Part shown: positions 50,744 to 59,363 of the stretch, piece after piece | Numbering within the stretch: position 1 is the first letter of the stretch | How the letters are laid out: every line of letters begins with the position of its first letter | From: Streptomyces luteogriseus | GTDB taxonomy: Bacteria > Actinomycetota > Actinomycetes > Streptomycetales > Streptomycetaceae | Assembly: GCF_014205055.1 (NCBI RefSeq) | Contig: NZ_JACHMS010000001.1 | Coordinates: 6,076,001-6,140,000, forward strand | Direction of reading: 5' to 3' | Length of the DNA stretch: 64,000 nt | Translations under genes and position numbers: made by a program | Notes under the pieces: generated by a model | What the model saw: only the letters and a program-made list of their open reading frames with translations | Database searches by the model: none | Told to the model about the DNA's origin: nothing

Positions 50744-52792
50744 GTGGCGAATGCGGATCACGGCGGCGGACGGCCGGCGGAAGGCTTCGGAGCGACGGCC
50801 GTCGGCGGGGCCCGCACACGTCTGCGGGTCGCCCGCGCGGGGCTGTGGCTGATCGCCGCCGTCCTCGCCGCCCGGCAGGTGGCCGTCGTCCTCGCCACCC
50901 CGCGCGGTGAGCGGCTGACGGACCTGGAGACCTGGGTCGGCCCGAACGGCGTCCTGCACGTGAACGGCTCGCTCTACGACTCCACCCGCTTCACCGGCAC
51001 GCCCTTCGGCGGGCTCGTCCTCAAGCCCCTCACCCGTTCGGCCGAACAGGCCCTCGGCTGGGGATGGACCTTCGGCACGCTGCTGCTCGTCGTCGCCCTC
51101 GGTGTGATCGCCGCCCGCGCCCTGCCCCAGCCGGTCGGCCGCCGCACGGCACTGCTGGCCGCGCCGGTCGCCGTCAGCCTGCTGATGCTGTCCCTGCCCG
51201 TGCGCAGCACCCTCTCGCTCGGCCAGACCAGCATCATCCCGGTCCTGCTCGTCCTGCTCGGCTGCTTCACCGCCCACGGTCAGCGCACCAGCGGTCTGCT
51301 CATCGGCCTCGCGGCGGCGCTCCAGCCGACGCTGCTGCTGTTCGCGCCCCTGCTGTGGTGCACCGGCCGCAGACGCGCCGCGCTCGCCACCGGCGTCACC
51401 TTCGCCGCCGGCACCGGGCTCGCCTGGGCGGCGATGCCGCACGACTCCCACCGCTACTGGGTCCACCACATGGCGGGCGCCGGCCTCGGCGGCCGGGCCG
51501 ACGACCTCGCCAACCAGTCCCTGCACGGCGCCCTGCTCCGGCTCGGCCTGAACGGTCCCCTGGAGATCGCGCTCTTCCTGACGCTCGGCGCGGCCGTCGC
51601 CGTCCTGGCCCTGCGCCGGGCCGTGCGGTACTTCGACGACGGACAGCTGCTGCTCGCCGTCGCGATCACCGGCTGCGCGGCGATCGTCGTCTCCCCCACG
51701 GCCTGGCAGCACCAGCTGCTGTGGGTGCTGCTCGCGGTCGTCGGCCGGGCCGGCACTCGCGCCGGCGACCGCTATGTGTGGCCGGTCGCCGTCGTCCTGG
51801 TCATGACGCTGCCGGCCGGCATGCTGCTGCCGGACATGGACGCCCTCCACCCGCTGCGGGACAACGTCGTCCTGCTCGCCGCGCTCGCCGCCGCCACCGC
51901 CGTGCCGTTCCTGCCCCGCGGCTCGCCCTTCTACCGGTCGCCCGAGTCGGCCTCCTACGCGCCCGCCGCCCCGGCCCGCTTCCGGCACGTGCCGCTGCCG
52001 CCGTTCCTGCGCCGGGCCCTCACCAGGCCGAATCTCCTCCTGGAACTGCTCCTCCTGCGCGTCACCTACGCCGCCTACACCCAGGTCCGCCTCGCCGCGG
52101 GCGGCGGCAGCAACTCCGCCGGGCGCACGGAGGCCGAGGAGCACGGCAGGCAGATCTACGACCTCGAGCGCGTCCTGCACCTCGACATCGAGCGCTGGGC
52201 CAACCACACCGTCGTCGGGATCGACCGGCTGCGGGACTTCCTCGACCAGTACTACACGTCGTTCCACTTCGTGGTGCCCCTGGCCGTCCTCGCGGTCCTC
52301 TACTGGCGCCGCCCCGGCGACTACCGCTGGGCCCGCTCCGCCCTGGGCTTCGCCACGCTGCTCGCCCTCGTCGGCTTCTGGCTCTACCCCCTCGCCCCGC
52401 CGCGCCTGATGCCGGGGCTCGGCTATATCGACACCGTGCACGGCGTCCAGGACTTCAGCCAGCCCGACTACGGCACGCTCACGGCCCTCACCAACCAGTA
52501 CGCGGCCATGCCGTCCCTGCACTTCGGCTGGTCACTGTGGTGCGGCGTCGTGATCGCGGTCCTGGCCTCACGGTGGTGGATGAAGGCGCTGGGCGTGCTG
52601 CATCCGCTGCTCACCCTCGCCTCGATCGTCGCGACGGCGAACCACTGGGTGCTGGACGCGGTGGGGGGAGCGGCGGTGGTGGCCGTGGGTTTCGGGGTGA
52701 CGTACTTCCTCCAGGGGCCGCGGGCGCGGGCGGTGGCGGCCACGGAGGTCGGCAGCGGGACCACGGATCTGCGGGACCGTACCCCGAGGTGA
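50744..52792 (+). CDS. GT87 glycosyltransferase fused to PAP2/inositol-phosphoceramide-synthase-like domain
   Basis: 682 residues in two membrane halves. The N-half (about 1-390) is a polyprenyl-phosphate-mannose-dependent mannosyltransferase-like GT87 protein: an external loop with LYDSTRFTGTPFGGLVLKP and TLSLGQTSIIPVLLVLLG, plus repeated helices. The C-half has PAP2 features: a segment ending WANHTVVGIDRLRDFLDQYY, TNQYAAMPSLHFGWSLWCG (PSLH motif) and ATANHWVLDAVGGAAVV (H-x3-D). It may transfer mannose to, and dephosphorylate or exchange, a lipid head group. GTG 50744 is chosen for its distance from GGGAGG. Convergent with the caspase gene; stops are 3 bp apart. Confidence 0.9.
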   Translation: MANADHGGGRPAEGFGATAVGGARTRLRVARAGLWLIAAVLAARQVAVVLATPRGERLTDLETWVGPNGVLHVNGSLYDSTRFTGTPFGGLVLKPLTRSAEQALGWGWTFGTLLLVVALGVIAARALPQPVGRRTALLAAPVAVSLLMLSLPVRSTLSLGQTSIIPVLLVLLGCFTAHGQRTSGLLIGLAAALQPTLLLFAPLLWCTGRRRAALATGVTFAAGTGLAWAAMPHDSHRYWVHHMAGAGLGGRADDLANQSLHGALLRLGLNGPLEIALFLTLGAAVAVLALRRAVRYFDDGQLLLAVAITGCAAIVVSPTAWQHQLLWVLLAVVGRAGTRAGDRYVWPVAVVLVMTLPAGMLLPDMDALHPLRDNVVLLAALAAATAVPFLPRGSPFYRSPESASYAPAAPARFRHVPLPPFLRRALTRPNLLLELLLLRVTYAAYTQVRLAAGGGSNSAGRTEAEEHGRQIYDLERVLHLDIERWANHTVVGIDRLRDFLDQYYTSFHFVVPLAVLAVLYWRRPGDYRWARSALGFATLLALVGFWLYPLAPPRLMPGLGYIDTVHGVQDFSQPDYGTLTALTNQYAAMPSLHFGWSLWCGVVIAVLASRWWMKALGVLHPLLTLASIVATANHWVLDAVGGAAVVAVGFGVTYFLQGPRARAVAATEVGSGTTDLRDRTPR

Positions 52793-52795
52793 TCC

Positions 52796-55700
52796 TCATC
52801 GGCGGGTGAAAACGGCGATGTCGTTCCCGAAGGCGCAGACCAGGAGACCGTCCTCGCTGAGCGAAACGGCCCTGCAGGGGCCGGGCAGGTGGATGACGGC
52901 GAGGGTGGTGCGGTGCTCCAGGTCCCAGATCCGTACGGTGTTGTCCGCGGAGCCGGTGAGGGCGACGGGGCGGCCGTCGAGTTCGGCGAGGCCGACGGAC
53001 CAGACGGATCTGGTGTGGCCGGTCAGGGGCTCGCCGAGAGGCCGGCACCCGGGCAGCTCCCACAGGTGCACGGTCCCCGCCTCGGTTCCGGTCACCACCA
53101 CGTGACGGTCTTTCAGCCATCCGATGGTCAGGGCTCTGAACAGGTGACTGTGCGCCGTCTCGCCCAGCGTGCGGCCAGTGGCCACGTCCTTTACACGCAG
53201 TGGCGCGTCCACGGAGGCGGCGGCGAGGACGAGGTGCCCGTCAATGACGCAGTAGTCCACCCAGATTCCGGTCCTGCCCGCGGTGTAGCGCTCGGCTGAC
53301 TCACCCGTCGCCAGATCCCGTAGCCGAACCGAGCCCTCCATCGTCCCGGTCACCAGCACCTCACGGCCGTTCAGCTCCACACACCTCGTGCGCGCGGAGG
53401 AGTCCTCCTCGTTGACGAACGGCGGGTGCGCCGCCCGGCCCGTGGCGATGTCCCAGACCACCGTCGCGCTGCGGGAGCTGGAGACGGCCACTTGGCGGCC
53501 GTTGACGACTCTGCACGTCACGGTCGCGACCTCGCCCTCGTGGTCCATCACCGGCTCGGTGCTGTGGAAGTCGGGCGACAGATACCAGCTGCGCAGGGTG
53601 CTGTCCTGAGAGCCGGTGACGATGACCGGACGGCCGTCCAGCACCGCCTGGTCGACGGCGAGAACGCGCTGGGTGTGCCCGACGACCGGACTGCCGAACC
53701 CCCGTTGTGAGGGATCCCAGATCCTGAGGGTGTCGTAGGCGCTGGTGATGACGACCGGCTGTCCGGCCAACTCGGCCCAGGCCACGTTCAGCAGCGGGAA
53801 GGCGTGACCGCCGATGGGCGGTCCGACTGGGTGACCGTCCTCGAGGTCCCAGATCTGTGCGGTCCCGTGCTCGTAGCCCGCGACGGCCACCCGCCTCCCG
53901 TCCATCACCGCACACGCCACCGAGGACGCCCAGCCCTCGTGGCCGGTGAACTCGGCCATGACCCGGCGCCTTTGGGGATCCCAGACCCGCACCCGCCCCC
54001 GGCGGTCGGCCGTCACGACGACCGTGCGGCCGTCCAGCTCCTCGAAGACCACCGCGTTGTACCAGTCCGAGTCCCACCTGCGGTCCAGCCTCGCCACGCG
54101 TCGACGGGTGGTCAGATCCCACAGGCGCAGCGAGTCCGTCGATCCGGTGGCGACGACCGGACGGCCGTTCAGCACGCCACACGCCAGCGCGTTCACCATC
54201 CCGGTGCCGTTGACCGGCCGGCCCACGGCCTGACGGGTGGTCAGGTCCCATACCCGTGCCGTCCCGTCCCAACTGCCGGTGACGGCGACCGGGCTGCCGT
54301 CCAGACGCGAGCACGTGACCGCGTGGATCGCGTCCGAGTGGCCACGCATCGGCTCCCCGGCGGCCCGCCCGGCCTCCAAGTCCCACACCCGTACCGTCTG
54401 GTCGCGGGAGACGCTCACGGCGACCGGACGGCCGTTCACCTCGGTGCAGGCCACCGCCTCGATCTCCGCGGTGTGCCCGGTCATGGGAGTGCCCACGGGG
54501 TCACCCGTGATCAGATCCCACATTCGCACCGTCAGGTCCTGCGACCCTGTCACGGCGATCGGCCGCCCGTTCACCTCCGTGCACGCGAGCCCCTTCACCA
54601 GCCCCGTGTGCCCGGTCAGAGCGTTGCGCAGGTTGCTCGACACCTGCCCTCCGGAAGCCGCCACCGGCGTCCACGCCCGCCGGTCCGCCTTGCCGTTGAG
54701 CGCCTCGACCAGATGCGGCACGTTGAACCGGGCCGCCTCCACCGCGAGCACCTGCCGCCGGGCCGCCGCGTCGAGATGCCGCAACACATGCAGGCACGAC
54801 CGGAACACCGCCGTGTTCAGCTGGGCCTCGTCGCTCTCGGCCTCCAGCAGACACGGCATGAGCGTGTCGTAGTCGGCGTGGACCAGGAACTCGATGTCGG
54901 ACAGCAGGGTGTCCAGCAGACCGGCGTCGGCCGCGTGGGTCGCCAGGTGCCGGAGCGTGTACGGGTGTGCCCGCGCCCAGTCGGGCAGGCCGTCGACGGC
55001 ATACCCCACCGAACGCCGCAGCACCTCCGTGAACGCCCGCTGCACCCGCGGCGCGTCCTGCCCCTGCCGCAGATACTCGGCCATCGACTCGTGGTACAGC
55101 CGGTACACCGAGCGGCCGTCCTCCACCGCTTCCACCACGTACGCCCCGGCGTCGCGCCGGAGTTGGTGGAGGTCGTCGTTGGTGTACGGGCGGCCGGCGA
55201 GTTCCGAGGAGAGGGGGGCCCAGATGTCCTCCCAGGGCAGGCCCTGGCCCTCCGCGTAGGCCAGGGGGCGCAACAGTGCGAGGATGCGGGCCGCGTCGGC
55301 GCCGAAGCGCTGGTGGAGGTCGCGGTGCATGGCGTCGGCCGCCGCGCTGGGCAGGGAGCGGCGCCAGGCCGGATCGCAGGGGTCGGGCAGGTCCGGGGTC
55401 GCGGCGAGGGTGCCCGCCGTGATGCGGGCGACCAGGAAGCAGGTGCCCGCCGCGGCGGCGACCGCGTGCGCCACCTTCAGACGGATGTCGTGGGGGCAGT
55501 CGACGTACGGGGAGTCGCGGTGGGCGTCCAGGAGGTTGCGGACCGTGTAGACGAGCACGGCTTCCGGGTCGGCGTACCGCGGCGAGTCGAGGTCGATGTG
55601 GCCGTCCGCGCTGAGGCCGAGCGCGCCGAACAGGTGCGGGCGGGTGCCCAGCAACAGGCGCAGGTGCGGGGCGGCCAGTTCCATCAGGGGGCGGAGTACC

Positions 55701-56998
55701 TGACTGCACAAGGTCGTCGGGGTCGCCGCCTCGTCCAGGCCGTCGATGAGGACGACGTGCGGGCGGTCGGGGACTGGGCGGGCGCCGAGGTGGTTGAGGA
55801 GGTCCGCCACCGCCTCCACCTGCGGCAGGCGCAGCGCCGCCGCGACGGCCCGGATGATCTGCTGGTCGGTGAGGCTCTGCGCGTACACCGCCGTGCCGAT
55901 CGCCTTCGGACGCGGCAGGTGACCGGCGCGTACGCCGATCGACGCCAGCGGTACCGTGCGCCGGTACTCGGGATCACTCACCGCCGCCAGCAGCCCCAGG
56001 ACGGCGGTCTTGCCGGAGCCGGGGGCACCGGTGACCACCAGGGCCGGGCGCGCCTCGGCCGCCGGGGCCGCGAGCCACGCGGTGATGTCGTGCAGGGCCT
56101 GGTGGCGGCCCGAGAACCACCAGCCCACCCGGCTGGGGTCGCTGTGGCCCATCGCCCGGCGCAGCAGCCGCGTCCGGAACTCCACGTCCCGGCGCTTGTC
56201 CTGCTCGTCCCACTCGGCCGCCTGTTGCAGGGCCAGGTCGGTGTGGGAGAGGCGGTTGCTGTGTTTGGCGTTCGGCAGGAACGGCGGGATCTCCCCGGTC
56301 AGGCCGATGATCTCCAGGCCGATGTGCTGGAAGTCGGGGCGCTTGGGGTTGGTGCGGGTGGCGCTCACGACCGCGTCCAGCGCCAGCAGGGGCGGTGTGT
56401 AGCCCGCCGTGGCGAAGCTGGTCACCGCCTCCGTGAGCAGCTCCGGGAACGCGCCGGTCTGCGCGAGTTCCCTCGGCTGCGCCGAGGTGATCACCGCAAG
56501 ACCGGCCTCGTCCTCACGCCAGTCGTTCTTCAACCTGGCCATCGCGGACAGCAGTTCGTTGCCGGCCTGGCCGGAGAAGCAGGTGTCCAGCATCAGCAGC
56601 AGCCGGCGCACCTTCGTCCCGGCGAGGATCTTGCGCGCCAGGGTGCTGGGCAGCAGCGCGTCGTACAGGTCGTCCGGCTCGGTGTCGGCGGTCAGCAGCA
56701 CGTAGTCGCCGTTGTCGAGGACCTCCCCGTGCCCCGCGATGTACACGGCGACGACATCGTCCGCGCGGCGCTCCGGCGACCGGCAGAACTCGCGCAACTC
56801 GCGCGTCAGTTGATTTTTGGTCGGGTTCAGGCCGAGATCGGACACATGCGCGTAGCCCAGCTCCTCCGTGAACAGCTCGACGATCCGGCGGCGGGCCTCC
56901 ACCAGGCCCGGCCGGTCCCACTCCAGCTCGGAGGGGGCATTGGGGTAGTGGCTGACCGCGGTCGCGATGAGATAGCGCCGCGGCCCGGTCCCGCTCAT
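52796..56998 (-). CDS. Caspase-like protease / NTPase / WD40 protein
   Basis: 1400 residues. Residues 1 to about 240 are a caspase (peptidase C14) domain: VVAVYIAGHGEVLDNGDYVLL with His90 and RRLLLMLDTCFSGQAGN with Cys140, the catalytic pair. About 285-600 is a STAND/NACHT-type NTPase with Walker A GAPGSGKT (324-331) and Walker B HVVLIDGLDEA (414-424). A helical region follows (about 600-780). From about 785 come roughly 14 WD40 units, many reading close to NGRPVAVTGSxDxTVRxWDL. This is the layout of signal-gated conflict or cell-death proteins: the propellers detect, the NTPase switches, the protease acts. ATG 56998 overlaps the upstream hydrolase stop by ATGA. Confidence 0.93.
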   Translation of the reverse strand: MSGTGPRRYLIATAVSHYPNAPSELEWDRPGLVEARRRIVELFTEELGYAHVSDLGLNPTKNQLTRELREFCRSPERRADDVVAVYIAGHGEVLDNGDYVLLTADTEPDDLYDALLPSTLARKILAGTKVRRLLLMLDTCFSGQAGNELLSAMARLKNDWREDEAGLAVITSAQPRELAQTGAFPELLTEAVTSFATAGYTPPLLALDAVVSATRTNPKRPDFQHIGLEIIGLTGEIPPFLPNAKHSNRLSHTDLALQQAAEWDEQDKRRDVEFRTRLLRRAMGHSDPSRVGWWFSGRHQALHDITAWLAAPAAEARPALVVTGAPGSGKTAVLGLLAAVSDPEYRRTVPLASIGVRAGHLPRPKAIGTAVYAQSLTDQQIIRAVAAALRLPQVEAVADLLNHLGARPVPDRPHVVLIDGLDEAATPTTLCSQVLRPLMELAAPHLRLLLGTRPHLFGALGLSADGHIDLDSPRYADPEAVLVYTVRNLLDAHRDSPYVDCPHDIRLKVAHAVAAAAGTCFLVARITAGTLAATPDLPDPCDPAWRRSLPSAAADAMHRDLHQRFGADAARILALLRPLAYAEGQGLPWEDIWAPLSSELAGRPYTNDDLHQLRRDAGAYVVEAVEDGRSVYRLYHESMAEYLRQGQDAPRVQRAFTEVLRRSVGYAVDGLPDWARAHPYTLRHLATHAADAGLLDTLLSDIEFLVHADYDTLMPCLLEAESDEAQLNTAVFRSCLHVLRHLDAAARRQVLAVEAARFNVPHLVEALNGKADRRAWTPVAASGGQVSSNLRNALTGHTGLVKGLACTEVNGRPIAVTGSQDLTVRMWDLITGDPVGTPMTGHTAEIEAVACTEVNGRPVAVSVSRDQTVRVWDLEAGRAAGEPMRGHSDAIHAVTCSRLDGSPVAVTGSWDGTARVWDLTTRQAVGRPVNGTGMVNALACGVLNGRPVVATGSTDSLRLWDLTTRRRVARLDRRWDSDWYNAVVFEELDGRTVVVTADRRGRVRVWDPQRRRVMAEFTGHEGWASSVACAVMDGRRVAVAGYEHGTAQIWDLEDGHPVGPPIGGHAFPLLNVAWAELAGQPVVITSAYDTLRIWDPSQRGFGSPVVGHTQRVLAVDQAVLDGRPVIVTGSQDSTLRSWYLSPDFHSTEPVMDHEGEVATVTCRVVNGRQVAVSSSRSATVVWDIATGRAAHPPFVNEEDSSARTRCVELNGREVLVTGTMEGSVRLRDLATGESAERYTAGRTGIWVDYCVIDGHLVLAAASVDAPLRVKDVATGRTLGETAHSHLFRALTIGWLKDRHVVVTGTEAGTVHLWELPGCRPLGEPLTGHTRSVWSVGLAELDGRPVALTGSADNTVRIWDLEHRTTLAVIHLPGPCRAVSLSEDGLLVCAFGNDIAVFTRR

Positions 56999-57825
56999 GC
57001 CAGACCCTCCGCCACCGCCTCGCCCGTCTCCTTCGCCGTGAGGTAAAGGGTGGCGTCGTGCGCGTGCGAGCCGTTGTGGACGACCTTGCCTACGACGCCC
57101 GTCCCGAAGAACAGGGACAGGTCCTTCACCGCGGCCACGACATCGCCCTCGTCGATGACGTTCGTCCACGACGTCGTACCGGGCCAGGTCTCCGGCCCGG
57201 GCCGCAGCCGGTCGACCACCATCCGCATGCCCAGCGGCGATCCCAGGGTCACCAGCGCCCGCACGCCGTGCCCGGGCCGCGCGCACAGGGCCTCGAACGC
57301 GACGACCGACCCCAGTGAGTGCGCGACCACGACCCGCGTGTCGGGTCCGATCGCCTCCTCGACCTGCTTCCTGGCCGCCACGCGCAGGTCGTCGTCCATC
57401 AGATAGCGGCGGACCTGCTTCAGGTCGAAGACGAGGGCCCGCAAGGAGAGGCCCCCGAAGAACCGCGAGTGCTGGAGGACCCTGAGCGCGGTCTGCGCCG
57501 CCCGGGGGGAGCGGGCCAGGGTGTCCCCGCCGGGCGGCGGCACGGCCGGGTCGACCCGGGCGCACTCCGCCCACCACTCCATCAGCAGCTCGGTCTCCGC
57601 CTCGTCCACGTCGTCCGCCGTGAACATCGGGTCGCCGACGGCCAGGGTGCGCCCGGGGGGCCGGAACAGGTCCCCGTAGAACGCCATATGCAGGTCGCCG
57701 GAGGCCAGTCGAGGACCGCCCGCCCGGTCGAGGCCGTCGGCAAGCGCTGGTTCCCAGTCCTTCAGCAGCGTGTTGCTCCCCAGCCGCTGCTTGCCCACCC
57801 CGTGCACGCCGACAATCCGCGCCAT
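56995..57825 (-). CDS. Alpha/beta hydrolase, lipase/PGAP1-like, operon partner of the caspase gene
   Basis: 276 residues. IVGVHGVGKQRLGSN near the N-terminus is an oxyanion-type HG motif. The nucleophile elbow is VVVAHSLGSVVAF with Ser170 (A-H-S-L-G for G-x-S-x-G). A late VVHNGSHAHDATLYLT supplies candidate catalytic histidines (254 or 256), and NVIDEGDVVAAV a candidate acid. Similar folds act as esterases, lipases or PGAP1-like deacylases. It is cytosolic by sequence. The stop overlaps the caspase gene start by 4 bp, so the two are translated together. It could be a second effector or a cofactor of the caspase protein; neither is proven. Confidence 0.88.
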   Translation of the reverse strand: MARIVGVHGVGKQRLGSNTLLKDWEPALADGLDRAGGPRLASGDLHMAFYGDLFRPPGRTLAVGDPMFTADDVDEAETELLMEWWAECARVDPAVPPPGGDTLARSPRAAQTALRVLQHSRFFGGLSLRALVFDLKQVRRYLMDDDLRVAARKQVEEAIGPDTRVVVAHSLGSVVAFEALCARPGHGVRALVTLGSPLGMRMVVDRLRPGPETWPGTTSWTNVIDEGDVVAAVKDLSLFFGTGVVGKVVHNGSHAHDATLYLTAKETGEAVAEGLA

Positions 57826-57855
57826 CGCATCCGTCCCCCGCGTTCTGAAGGTCCT

Positions 57856-58236
57856 TCACTCTAGAGTGACGGCGTCGGCCCCGCATTCGAACCACACGGT
57901 CTTCCCGCCCCCGGACCACAGCGACACGCCCCACTTGTCGGCCACCGCGTCCAGCAGGAGCAGGCCCCGGCCGTTCTCGGACTCCGCGTCCAACGTGTCC
58001 GGCAGACGCGGCAGTTCGTCGCTGCCGTCCGTGACCTCCACCCGTACGCCCGTGCGCTGCCGCAGCAACAGCAGCGCGCAGCGGCGGTCCGGGACGTGCC
58101 GTACGACGTTGGCGAGCAGCTCGGTCACGCCCAGCTCGACGGCGTCCGACAGCTCGGGCATGTGCCACTCGCCGAGGAACGAGCGGACGATACGGCGGAT
58201 GTGGCGGGGGGCGTGTTCACCGACGGTGAGGCGCAT
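57856..58236 (-). CDS. HATPase-domain regulatory protein (anti-sigma-factor-like)
   Basis: 126 residues. The GHKL ATPase boxes are visible: ELGVTELLANVVRHVPD (N box), VRVEVTDGSDELPRL (G1), ENGRGLLLLDAVADKWGVSLWSGGGKTVWFEC (G2 and G3). Streptomyces has many such small proteins, related to SpoIIAB/RsbW and to AbaA-type developmental loci, where they sit beside a DUF5753-HTH gene and a DUF397 gene, exactly as here. No partner sigma factor is nearby. The start ATG 58236 has no good ribosome site. It is transcribed divergently from the HTH gene and lies 30 bp upstream of the hydrolase on the same strand, so it may be co-transcribed with the caspase operon. Confidence 0.9.
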   Translation of the reverse strand: MRLTVGEHAPRHIRRIVRSFLGEWHMPELSDAVELGVTELLANVVRHVPDRRCALLLLRQRTGVRVEVTDGSDELPRLPDTLDAESENGRGLLLLDAVADKWGVSLWSGGGKTVWFECGADAVTLE

Positions 58237-58313
58237 CGCGTACTGGGGCGGGAATGTATTCGTTCACGGGACGAGGCTGACGTGCGGTGACTACCCTCGG
58301 CTACGGAGCGGAT

Positions 58314-58330
58314 ACAACCGGTTCCGTTGT
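58314..58330. promoter_or_regulatory. Partial palindrome in the HATPase/HTH divergent region
   Basis: ACAAC (58314-58318) and GTTGT (58326-58330) flank CGGTTCC, forming an imperfect dyad 31 nt before the HTH gene start. It is a candidate site for the HTH regulator itself. No promoter boxes could be placed with confidence. Confidence 0.3.
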
Positions 58331-58360
58331 GGACCGAGTTGCGTGAGAGGGGCTTCTGCC

Positions 58361-59200
58361 GTGACCCACATCAACGCCCTTGACCCGGGCGCGTCGCCGC
58401 TCGACTACTACGGCTTCGAGCTGCGGCGGCACAGGGAGGCCGCCGGGCTGACGCAGCGGCAGTTGGGGGACATCCTCAACTACACCGGCTCCTTGGTGGG
58501 CCAGATCGAGACGGCCAGGAAGCTTCCGACGCCGGAGTTCAGTGAACGGGCGGATGCGGCCCTGGGCACGGACGGCATGTTCTCCCGGCTCGTCGAGTTG
58601 GTGCTGCGGAGTCGGCTTCCGGCGTGGTTCCAGCAGGTGGCGGAGCTGGAGGCGAGGGCGCTGGAGATCTGCACGTTTCAGACCCACGTGGTACACGGTC
58701 TCCTCCAGGCGCAGTCCTACGCCCGTTCCGTCCTCGGTGTGCTGGATCAGGCGGATCTGGACGACCGCACCGCCGTACGTCTGGCCCGTCAGCGCATCTT
58801 CGACAAGGAGGTGCCGCCGGTCTTGTGGATGGTCATCAGCGAGGGGGCGCTGCACCAGGAAATCGGCGGTGCAGAGACCATGCGGAACCAACTCGCCCAC
58901 CTGTTGGCCTTCGAGCACAACCCCAGGGTCAACATCCAGGTGCTCCCGTTTTCGGTCGGAGCGCACGTCGGGCTCCAAGGCGCATTCAACCTCTACCGAT
59001 TCGAACGCGACCCGGACATTGTCTATACCGAGGGGTATGGCAGCGGGCATCCGACCGCAAACCCGGACACCGTCAAGGACTGCTCGCTCCGTTACGATCA
59101 TCTTCGTGCCGCCGCGCTTTCCCTCAAGGACTCGGCGGAGTTGATCCGGCGCGTAATGGAGGAACGCTATGGCCAGCAAGGTGGGGATCCTGTGGCGTAA
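58361..59200 (+). CDS. Helix-turn-helix (XRE) regulator with DUF5753 domain
   Basis: 279 residues. The N-terminal XRE HTH (YYGFELRRHREAAGLTQRQLGDILNYTGSLVGQIETARKLPTPEF) is followed by the DUF5753 domain (PAWFQQVAELEARALEICTFQTHVVHGLLQAQSYARSVL, LWMVISEGALHQEIGG, NIQVLPFSVGAHVGLQGAFNLYRF). This is the WhiJ-like family of Streptomyces developmental or antibiotic regulators, normally paired with a small DUF397 protein, which begins within its last 32 bp. GTG 58361 start. It is divergent from the HATPase gene. Slightly richer in A/T than its neighbours by eye. Confidence 0.95.
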   Translation: MTHINALDPGASPLDYYGFELRRHREAAGLTQRQLGDILNYTGSLVGQIETARKLPTPEFSERADAALGTDGMFSRLVELVLRSRLPAWFQQVAELEARALEICTFQTHVVHGLLQAQSYARSVLGVLDQADLDDRTAVRLARQRIFDKEVPPVLWMVISEGALHQEIGGAETMRNQLAHLLAFEHNPRVNIQVLPFSVGAHVGLQGAFNLYRFERDPDIVYTEGYGSGHPTANPDTVKDCSLRYDHLRAAALSLKDSAELIRRVMEERYGQQGGDPVA

Positions 59201-59363
59201 GTCCAGCTACAGCGGTGACCAGGGCGGTGATTGTGTAGAGGTCGCCGAAGCCTCTGCCGCCATCGCTGTACGCGACTCCAAGACCCCGGCGGGACCGATC
59301 CTCACCCTCGATCCCGCCGCCTTCACCACTTTCATCAACTGGACGTCTACAACCGCTGAATGA
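59169..59363 (+). CDS. DUF397 family small protein
   Basis: 64 residues: WRKSSYSGDQGGDCVEVAEASAAIAVRDSKTP, then LTLDPAAFTTFINW. This is the complete DUF397 domain (W-x-K-S-x-x-S, CVEVA, VRDSK). Such proteins act as partners or antagonists of DUF5753-HTH regulators, in the way BldB-related and WhiJ-associated proteins do. ATG 59169 overlaps the HTH gene by 32 bp in another frame, implying co-translation. Its 3' end overlaps the convergent thiolase gene by 17 bp. Confidence 0.95.
   Translation: MASKVGILWRKSSYSGDQGGDCVEVAEASAAIAVRDSKTPAGPILTLDPAAFTTFINWTSTTAE

Noticed and set aside
53804..57046. 1080-codon open frame on the plus strand opposite the caspase gene
   Set aside because: Arg/Gln/Val-rich shadow of the caspase-WD40 gene; no start signal or recognisable domain.
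56999..58168. Upstream extension of the caspase frame
   Set aside because: It overlaps the hydrolase and HATPase genes and reads as Arg/Gly-rich nonsense. ATG 56998 with the ATGA overlap is the better start.
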